Shown: in pieces, positions 56,814 to 64,000 of the stretch
Layout: each line of letters begins with the position of its first letter
Position numbering within the stretch: position 1 is the stretch's first letter
NCBI GenBank assembly: GCA_021014325.1
Contig: CM037467.1
Span: 10,627,273-10,691,272, forward strand
Source: Plazaster borealis
Taxonomy: Eukaryota > Echinodermata > Asteroidea > Forcipulatida > Labidiasteridae
Length of the DNA stretch: 64,000 nucleotides
Direction of reading: 5' to 3'
Made by a program: the position numbers and the translations under genes
Notes under the pieces: model-generated
Told to the model about the DNA's origin: nothing
The model's input: only the letters and a program-made list of their open reading frames with translations
Databases searched by the model: none

Positions 56814-57279
56814 AAGGCAGTGGACACTATTGGTAATTACTCAAAATAATTATTGGCATAAAACCTTACTTGGTAACGAGTAATGGGGAGCTGTTGATAG
56901 TATAAAACATTGTGAGAAACGGCTTTATTTTATTGGCAAAAACCTTACTTGGTAACGAGTAATGGGGAGCTGTTGATAGTATAAAACATTGTGAGAAACG
57001 GCTCCCTCTGAAGTAACGTAGTTTTCGAGACAGAAGTAATTTTCCACGAATTTGATTTCGAGACCTTGGAATTAGATTTTGAGGTCTCGAAATAAAGCAT
57101 CTGAAAGCACACAACTTCGTGTGACAAGGGTGTTTTTTCTTGCATTATTATCTCGCAACTTCGACGACCAATTGAGCTCAAATTTTCACAGGTTTGTTAT
57201 TTTATGCATATGTTGAGATACACCAAGTGAGAAGACTGGTCTTTGACAATTACCAATAGTGTCCAGTGCCTTTAAATTA
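56814..57279 (+). mobile_element. TTAA-flanked MITE family T2 with internal duplication
   Basis: TTAA, AGGCAGTGGACACTATTGGT on the left, ACCAATAGTGTCCAGTGCCT then TTAA on the right. A segment of about 75 bp (CCTTACTTGGTAACGAGTAA to GTGAGAAACGGCT) is present twice in tandem. Confidence 0.8.
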
Positions 57280-57564
57280 GGCAATTACATAAACCATTTT
57301 ATAGGTCGGCCCTTCACTCTTGCTCTTCCAACTTTTGTTGAAGGGCCATAAGTATCATGCCTGTATTTTGTGGTTTGATCTGAATGTGTTTATTTCAGTC
57401 TAGCCAATTCACTTAGCCACCGTTGCTGCCAAGCATACAGCCTCGGTAATAAAACGCTCATGACACTATCATGGGATGGAGCATCCACTCATTATAAAGA
57501 AAGGCAGATTTAGAATCGGTGATGCGTGGAACGGTGTTATCATGAACATTCTACTCACTGCCGT

Positions 57565-58060
57565 AATAGACTGTGCAAGTCTCGCGCGTATTTAAACATT
57601 TTGGGTATCGTACACGTTTGGTAATGACTCAAAACAAATATTACCATAAAAACAAGCAACGGAGAGCTGTTGATAGTATAAAACATTGTAGGAAACGACT
57701 CCCTCTGAAGTAACGTAGTTTTTTAGAAAAGAGGTAATTTCTCACTAAAATAATAAAACCTTCTTGCAATAAGTTTTTATTCCTATCTGAAAGCACACAA
57801 ATTTGTACAACAAGGGTGTTTTTTCTTTCATCATTTTCTTGCAACTTCGATGACCATGAGCCCAAATTTTCACGGGCTTGTTATTTAATGCATAATGTTG
57901 GGATACACCAAGTGAGAACACTGGTCTTTGACAATTACCAATAGTGTTCAGTGCCTTTAAAGTGGGCGAGTTTGTTTCCTTCACGCGTTAAAGCAATGTA
58001 CTTGGGGACCAAAGTGGTCCAAAAAATGTTCGATTACGCGCGAGACTGCGCCTGTCTATT
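57565..58060. mobile_element. Inverted-repeat element with nested T2 MITE
   Basis: Ends AATAGACTGTGCAAGTCTCG and complement of AATAGACAGGCGCAGTCTCG, as at 50993-51528. A T2 MITE (57600-57961) occupies the interior, ending CAATAGTGTTCAGTGCCT-TTAA. Confidence 0.7.
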
Positions 58061-58328
58061 CGGCAATGCTCGATATTAGACAATTGGGCAACCCATTGCA
58101 CAAAAGGGGCAAAGATTATTAATGAATGCTCTGTTTTTATAGAGACAGCTCGACATAAAGACGGTCAAGAATTTAGTTATTTCAAATTTTGTTCGGAAAT
58201 TGCTGAACCGACATCACTCTTTTGTCGGCAATGACGGCCCGTCCTCCCTTGACAATAAAGCTATTGTGATTGTTTGATAAACTGATTATTTCTAGCTTAG
58301 AAGCTGACCGTTCGGAAATATCCATTAG

Positions 58329-58516
58329 CAGGGGCGGATCCAGGATTTTCCAAACGGGGGGGCGTGAAAATATACCGAGCAGCAAAATCTTCCCTTCCCC
58401 ATTTCCCCCCCCCCCTTCTCTCTCTCTCCCTCTTTTTTTCTTTTCTCCCTCATTTTTTTTTTTTTTTTATGAAAAAGGGGGGGCGTGCGCACCCACGCCC
58501 CCTGGATCCGCGCCTG
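58329..58516. mobile_element. hAT-like MITE (CAGGGGCGGATCCAGG ends)
   Basis: CAGGGGCGGATCCAGGATTT at the left and CCTGGATCCGCGCCTG at the right, with ATTAG repeated at 58324-58328 and 58517-58521. The interior has C- and T-rich runs. CAGGGG ends suit a hAT-type element, though the clear duplication is only 5 bp. Confidence 0.7.
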
Positions 58517-59249
58517 ATTAGGGCCAACTTGTACAGTTTTGTTCGGCTGAAAAGTAAGTAGGCCTACATCGGGAACGTCACATTATCTTTTTTGGGGAAC
58601 AGTTCAATTGTATTAATCCTATATAAATGTAAATATTATTTTCAATCAAACCTGTGAAAATTTTACATCAAAAGGTCTTGGCGTTGTTGAGATCGCCGAA
58701 ATCTGGAGCGGTTAAGCTTCTTTTCTGTTTTATTATCCCTTTAAATTTCTCTAAAATCACATTCCTTAGAAGGTAATCGTTTCTCAAAAATGCATATATT
58801 AATATTATCAACATCTGAAATGCTTCATGCCAGGTAATTTGTTATTGTCATTAATTTTTGGAGTAATTACCAAAGGTATGTCATTTTTTTGACCGTGCAA
58901 ACGTGTCTTCTTTTGACCTCAAGAGGGCGCCCTCTCAATACACAGCTCTGGGGAAAACCAACACTGCAACAGACTAGACATAACCTCGAGGTATTTCTGT
59001 CTGTGGGAACCCCCAATGACTTTTGCGGACTTTCCACATTGTGCAATAGGCTATTTGGATTTCACATAACGCTACGGTACTTTCCCAAACGAATTAGGCA
59101 ATCATTACTGTTATTAGTTCTTATACGGTTTGCTCTCCAAAAGCATTCATTATTTGCAACCCGATTGTTGAACAGCAAAAGCATACTACATTGGGCCTCT
59201 CACCACATATTTTATTCGAAATCAAAATTTCCGGTCAGAACTGAACAAA

Positions 59250-62200
59250 ATGGAACTCCGATGTCAGATAATGCTCCTTGCAAAACTACGTGAGTACAAA
59301 GATTATTTTATTCCTCCAAGGTTTATAAGGCCTTCACTGCAAGTCTCGCACGTATTCGAGCACTGTGGCCTGTCAATATTGAGCGATTTTGTTTTCTTCA
59401 GATGTGAAGCAAAAACAAACTTAAAACAATTGTTTTTCTTTAAAAAATGTAAGCCCCTAAACAAATTGTCTGAATTCAACCTCGATAATCTGTTGAATTG
59501 AATATTTTGGTTATAATAAATAGCAACAATCCAACATTACACTCAATATCCATGGGGTGTTTGGCGTGAAAGCTCCCCCCCCCCATCCTCCCCCCTAAAC
59601 CGCTAACCACATAAAACAAACATTGACATTGAATGGTCGTTACAGGTTCATAATACGGAAAATTGATAGCTCTTCTATTATTATTTCTATGTTTAGTTTG
59701 CATCCTTTATGAAGTTGCCATCGTCCAGGCCACGACGTACTTCGAGAGAGGCAGCTCGGGGTACATCCACTGCCCCCTCATCACCTCTAAACAATTCTCG
59801 CTGGAGAGCGTGGATGCCATGTACTGGTATTTCAACGGACGGTCGACCCCGTTCCTCTTGGTCTCACACTGGCAGGGCAGAGTCACCGTCAAAAAGGGTC
59901 TCCCAAAGGGCGTGTATGACGTAGACGGCAACTTCTCATTGGTCATTCACAACTTCACGGACTCGATGGAGGGAAACTACGTCTTTAAGCTCAAGCCGAT
60001 TGGGAGAATGGTACAGATCGGAGAAGTCCCTGTTAATGTTACAGGTACCGTACACTGATCAGATTCACTGTGTAACAATGATAAGTTTTAGGCGATTTAC
60101 CCTTTAACCTCGTGGGGGGGGAGGTACCCGCATAAATAAATCATGACTATTTAAGCCATTTCTCCAAAGTGTAAGGACCCGGCGGAAGAGTCAAATTCCT
60201 TGGTATCCTAGACTGGACCATTCCACATAAGTAAGAGGGGGGGTCAGGTCCCAGAGTTGTTGTTTTTTAGGGGCAGAAAACTATATTCACTCATGTACTA
60301 AGCACATAATGTAAAATACAGACCTACCAAGATCTGGGGCCGTCTACTGTTCTTGTAGCAGGCTTCTGGTGTCTTGCTGACAACCTATAGGGCTATGGTT
60401 AATCTGGCGTTCGTAGAGTCCCCAAAGGTGCAAAATAAACTGCACCCGTAAATTTTACGGGAATCTTTACGTTACAGTACATTTTACGTTTTGTGCCCAT
60501 GCCCGTACCACTACCAGGTAAATCACCGTAAAATTACGGACTGCTTTTCATTAAAATGTTGACGTAGTAAAGCAACCATTTTAAACTAAAGAGGTTTTAA
60601 AACGATAATAAATTTTCGTCCCATCGTCACAAGATTATTTCATGCACTCCTTCTTGTTTCAATAGTGTCACCTGAGACACCTCGCCCGCGTGTGGTTGGC
60701 TGTGACGCATCGTTGTCAACTTGTGAAGTGAAAACTGATACGCAAACGCACAATCTGACATGCATTGTACGAAACGCCAAACCTGCAGTAAAAATAACAA
60801 TCGACCGTCTCTTTGGAACCAACCGGACAGAACCGGTCAACATTACGGAAACTCGCCATCCCGAGCTCATACTTGTACCAGAAAATTCAGCAAGCCCGGG
60901 TAAGTGAGACGTGATCCCGGTCAGTGCTGTAGTCGAGGCCCTGTTGTCAGAGTCCGAGGGGAGACTATATGGTGGCCCTGAAGGGACATCAAACATATAA
61001 AGTTACGTGAATATTTACGTAAATATTTACGTTTTTTTGCCCCAATTCACAAGTATTCACGTAAATATTCACGTAAATATTTGCGATTGGGCCACAAATC
61101 AGTTCTTGATTGTTTTTGATTTAAATCGTTGTTCAAATTTGTTTATTGTTCTCCTTTTTCTTTAACCAATATGGAAATAAATGTCGAGTTGAATTGAAAA
61201 ATCGTGAGTATTCACAAAAATTACGTGAATATTCACGATTGAGGGTTCAAATGTTTTAGGGGATAAAAAGTGATTTTTCCATAACCGCAGTACTTCGAAG
61301 TGAAAAGTTTCTCAAAATGCACTAGACTATCCAAAGCTGCTGTACTTCTTACCAAGTTAGTTTTTATTAACATTAATTATCAGAGTCAATACCAAACGTT
61401 TACGATGCCTTTAAACGGCCGTTTAAAACATTGCATGGTCTGATGGCCGTGCGACAACAGCTACGACCGTGCAGGTTTTAAATGGCCACTCTTTCCCTTT
61501 CTAATAATGGAAGTGTATACTATTCTATAAAAATAAAATAAAATTAATAAATACCCCGAAAAAAAGTTCGATGAGATCTCACAAATTGGTTGAAACTAAT
61601 TCGCCGTATTTTTGACCGTGTGAGGGCGCATGTTGACCAATTTGTACGTGATGAAAAACAAGTAAACAAACGGAGTTTTTTCATTTTTGTTCTTATTATG
61701 TTTATGCATTTCGTCATTGATGCAAGAAAACTACAAACAGGCAATTAAAACAAGATGAAACTGTAATTGTGATGCAAGACATTCCCTGAAGAAAGCGCCC
61801 TCATGCGTTCAAAAATATGACCAATTCATTTGTTGTTTTTTACTCTTTGTGTTTTCAATGCAGATCGTTTACAAATGAACAATACCTATACGACCACTGT
61901 GTCAATCTCTGTGCCGTTGCCAAGTGATGGGGTCACAAAATATAGATGTCAGGCATCAGGTGTTGCCGTTAAGAGTGCAAATAATCACGTGACTGTGACC
62001 ATCCGGCGCAAAGAGTCAAAAAAAGGTATTTATAGTCATGATTATGAATAATTATAGTACAAAGCATTGGCACTACGATTGATGCAATCGCAGGGGTGTT
62101 GTATGGCCGAGCGGTCAAGCGCTGGACTCAATTGCTCTGGTGTTTCTGATCAGCAGAGTGTGGGTTCGAGTCCCAGTCTTGACACTTGTGTCCTGTAAGC

Positions 62201-63968
62201 AAGACACTTAACCATTATTGCTTCGTCCTTCGGATGGGACGTAAAGCCATTGGTCCCGTGTGTTGTGTTGTGTGATGCACGTAAAAATACCCAGTTACAA
62301 TTATCGCTATAAGAGAAGGGGTTTGCCCCGGTGTTTATGGCAGTGGCTGCTGAATGCGCCGCAGCACCTTGTAAATACTCAGGCCAACAAGATCGTTACA
62401 TGGGTCTCTTAATCAACTTCAAAACCCCGTCTGGAAATAAATAATGATATTAAGCGCTTTGAGACGCCCGTAGATAAAGGGCTTTTAATATACAAACTAG
62501 TTTAAGTTATATTAATATAAGTTGATTTGATGATCGAACCTTTCAGTCAGAGAATGTAACCGTAACGTTGTGAATGACTCCATACGGTCGATCGGACTTT
62601 GTATATTGATAATAACAATCTATTGAGTGATTGGCAACCAAAGAATAAACTATGATAAAGCGCATTTTGCTGAAGTGACGCTGGCTGTATAATTGCAAAA
62701 TGGCAGACACGAAAACAAAATGCATGAAAAACATATGGGAATTCCCTTTCTTTGTTTGAAAGGCCTTCTGTTAATATTACTTTGAACGAAACTGAAACTA
62801 AAATTTATAGGTTGGGTCTTCGTTTGACTTTTGTCAACGTTTGCTGATTTAAAGGCAACATTATCAAGAAAGATACAATTAAAGATAGTTATTAAAGAAT
62901 TTTCAAGCGAAGAATCCATCCACGTTAATTAACGAGGTCAGGTGACATTTCTAATAGTCGATCACAGGCAATCTTATTTCCAATAGTCGACCACAAGCGA
63001 TCTTTTGGAGACTCAAATTTGGCGAAAGTATACTTTTATCATGATTTTATTTATTTTAATCAACGGGGACACTTCAGACAGCATAATTTCGCAGTATGCT
63101 ATACCACCGTTACCATCTTTATAACAAGTTAGCTTTCGGATAAAAATTACACAATATTTTTGGGGTCATTACCAAAGTTTGACACTACCTTTAAGTCATT
63201 ATTGTTCATGGATTTGTTGACTTTGAACGGATAATCAGTATCAACGCGTCTGTAAAAGAAAAACTAGACCAGTAAACAGTGTTGATAATAAAATGAAGAC
63301 ATAATGGCGGACTTACGCCATAGCGCTGCCATGCTATTCGCGTTGGTTGCTCTCTTGTGTGAAGTGGAGAAGTTTGAGCAGACCTGAGTTTATAGTGACG
63401 TCACATTATATGCCTTGCAAAACTAAAGATGGCGACTTTCAGCGACGTTAAAATATTTATCGCCAAATAATTAATAGCAACAATGACAGCTGTGCGGTAA
63501 AAAAAATTTCAAGAAGGGTAAATAGACCCCTTGCTTGGCCACCATCGCTGATGATCACGTGCACGCGTGAAGAGCTATCATTGGCTGACAGTCGTGCGCA
63601 GCGCATCACGCGTGCACTTTCCCATTGTTTTTCATCAAAAATGGCGGCCAGCGAAGGGGTCTAAAGTCGTCGCACTCATTTTCAAAATAAAATGTTACAA
63701 ACTTGCAATCAGTCCATAACACCGTGAACGATAATTATGTGGTGTTTTTTGTGTGATTTGAGGGAATCATTTTGATGTCTCTACTTGTCCACGCAACACC
63801 CCAGTGGTTCATTCTATTTTCAAATTATGTCCCTCCTCTCTTTACTCTGCAGGTATTTATGATCTTGCAAAAGATGATGCGACTTTGAACGCCAGCAGCT
63901 CGTTGACGTTTACTCTCAGTGTGTTGATATTGACGGCCACCATCGCTAGTCGTGCATGTTATTACTGA
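59250..63968 (+). CDS. Immunoglobulin-superfamily surface protein, orthologue unknown
   Basis: Exons 59250-59289, 59697-60044, 60666-60899, 61864-62025 and 63853-63968 all join in phase 1, the usual pattern of Ig-domain exons, for 299 residues. Residues 1-25 form a signal peptide (MLLAKLLCILYEVAIVQA before TTYFERG). Domain 1 (about 26-128) is V-like: Cys39 (GYIHCPL), Trp57 (AMYWYFNG), a GNFSLVIHNFT strand, and EGNYVF at 105-110, where the usual second cysteine is a phenylalanine. Domain 2 (about 130-257) is split over exons 3 and 4, with Cys142, Cys149, Cys162 and YRC at 234-236. Sequons such as NFS, NFT, NVT, NLT, NRT, NIT and NNT suggest heavy N-glycosylation. The C-terminal exon ends in a hydrophobic stretch (LTFTLSVLILTATIA, 279-293) plus six residues, like a GPI-anchor signal or a tail-less transmembrane anchor. 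Likely a cell-surface recognition or adhesion protein (inference). Confidence 0.75.
61000..61250. repeat. Cluster of TTTACGTAAA/ATTCACGTAAAT palindromes
   Basis: At 61000-61090 and 61200-61245, variants of ATTTACGTAAATATTTACG and TATTCACGTAAATATTC repeat with short spacing, in intron 3 of the Ig gene. A related ACGTTTTACGG-type motif occurs at 60450-60540. Confidence 0.5.
61254..61412 (-). mobile_element. TTAA-flanked MITE family T1, partial
   Basis: GGGGATAAAAAGTGATTTTT to ACCAAACGTTTACGATGCCT then TTAA. The other half is missing. Confidence 0.6.
61606..61818. mobile_element. Inverted-repeat MITE (ATATTTTTGACCG ends), copy 2
   Basis: GTATTTTTGACCGTGTGAGG to GCGCCCTCATGCGTTCAAAA. Close match to 21824-22080. 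It ends 45 bp before exon 4 of the Ig gene. Confidence 0.7.
62094..62490 (+). mobile_element. tRNA-derived SINE, family S2 (long-tail subtype)
   Basis: Head GTTGTATGGCCGAGCGGTCA with B box GGTTCGAGTCCC. Body AAGCAAGACACTTAACCATT. Tail decayed after AAGCGCTTTGAGACGCC. In intron 4 of the Ig gene. Confidence 0.75.
63525..63661. mobile_element. Small palindromic MITE with TA flanks
   Basis: GACCCCTTGCTTGGCCACCA and its near-complement (GGCGGCCAGCGAAGGGGTC) bound 137 bp between TA dinucleotides (63523-63524 and 63662-63663), as in Tc1/mariner-type insertions. Confidence 0.6.
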
Positions 63969-64000
63969 CCCCTTGCACAACGCGGAACGCTATTGTTTTA

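Larger units (their letters stand above)
53745..59249. other. SF3B1 3' flank and repeat-rich intergenic DNA
   Basis: No further coding exon is supported. The SF3B1 3' UTR begins here. AATAAA at 56446-56451 and 56656-56661 are possible polyadenylation signals, but both are far from the stop and the UTR length is unknown. The remainder is a dense run of GGGCCC MITEs, a SINE, T2 MITEs and a hAT-like element. Confidence 0.5.

Noticed and set aside
59663..59696. Extending Ig exon 2 upstream as the signal peptide
   Set aside because: The frame has no ATG there and hits a stop at 59651. Splicing from 59289 to 59697 gives a proper signal peptide.

Overview
This window is animal nuclear DNA: short coding exons with GT/AG introns, no operons or Shine-Dalgarno sites, and abundant tRNA-derived SINEs and short inverted-repeat (MITE-like) transposons. 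The proteins are close to vertebrate ones but not vertebrate in detail. Together with the repeat style, this suggests a marine invertebrate deuterostome, most likely an echinoderm such as a sea star (inference from style, not from a search).

Five genes can be reconstructed exon by exon with consistent splice phases. (1) Minus strand, 868-11039: the 5' nine coding exons (about 544 residues) of a cordon-bleu (COBL)-like actin nucleator. It has two ubiquitin-like Cobl domains and KRRAP-type proline motifs, and its 3' end lies beyond the window start. (2) Plus strand, 22215-25594: a three-exon YAE1 homologue (iron-sulfur adaptor for ABCE1 assembly) with an unusual cysteine-rich C-terminal half. 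(3) Minus strand, 27990-32487: a complete five-exon COQ10 (mitochondrial coenzyme Q-binding START-like protein). (4) Plus strand, 33427-53744: a complete 22-exon SF3B1 (U2 snRNP branch-site recognition), 1316 codons, with all the human cancer-hotspot residues conserved. COQ10 and SF3B1 are divergent, with starts 0.94 kb apart. (5) Plus strand, 59250-63968: a five-exon immunoglobulin-superfamily surface protein with signal peptide, two Ig-like domains and a hydrophobic, possibly GPI-anchored tail. I do not recognise its orthologue. The genes are not visibly one functional unit, although SF3B1, COQ10 and YAE1 are all housekeeping genes.

The intergenic stretches (11.0-22.2 kb, 25.6-28.0 kb, 53.7-59.2 kb) and the introns are a mosaic of repeats. 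These include three SINE families with tRNA-like heads, a GGGCCCAATTTCATAGAGCT inverted-repeat family, two related TTAA-flanked (piggyBac-like) MITE families, a CAGGCCTG-ended family, and several single inverted-repeat elements. Many are nested in one another, so insertion order and target-site duplications can be read directly. Two SF3B1 introns hold striking minisatellites: intron 1 has a large inverted array, and intron 13 is almost wholly a 22-bp tandem array running into the 3' splice site.
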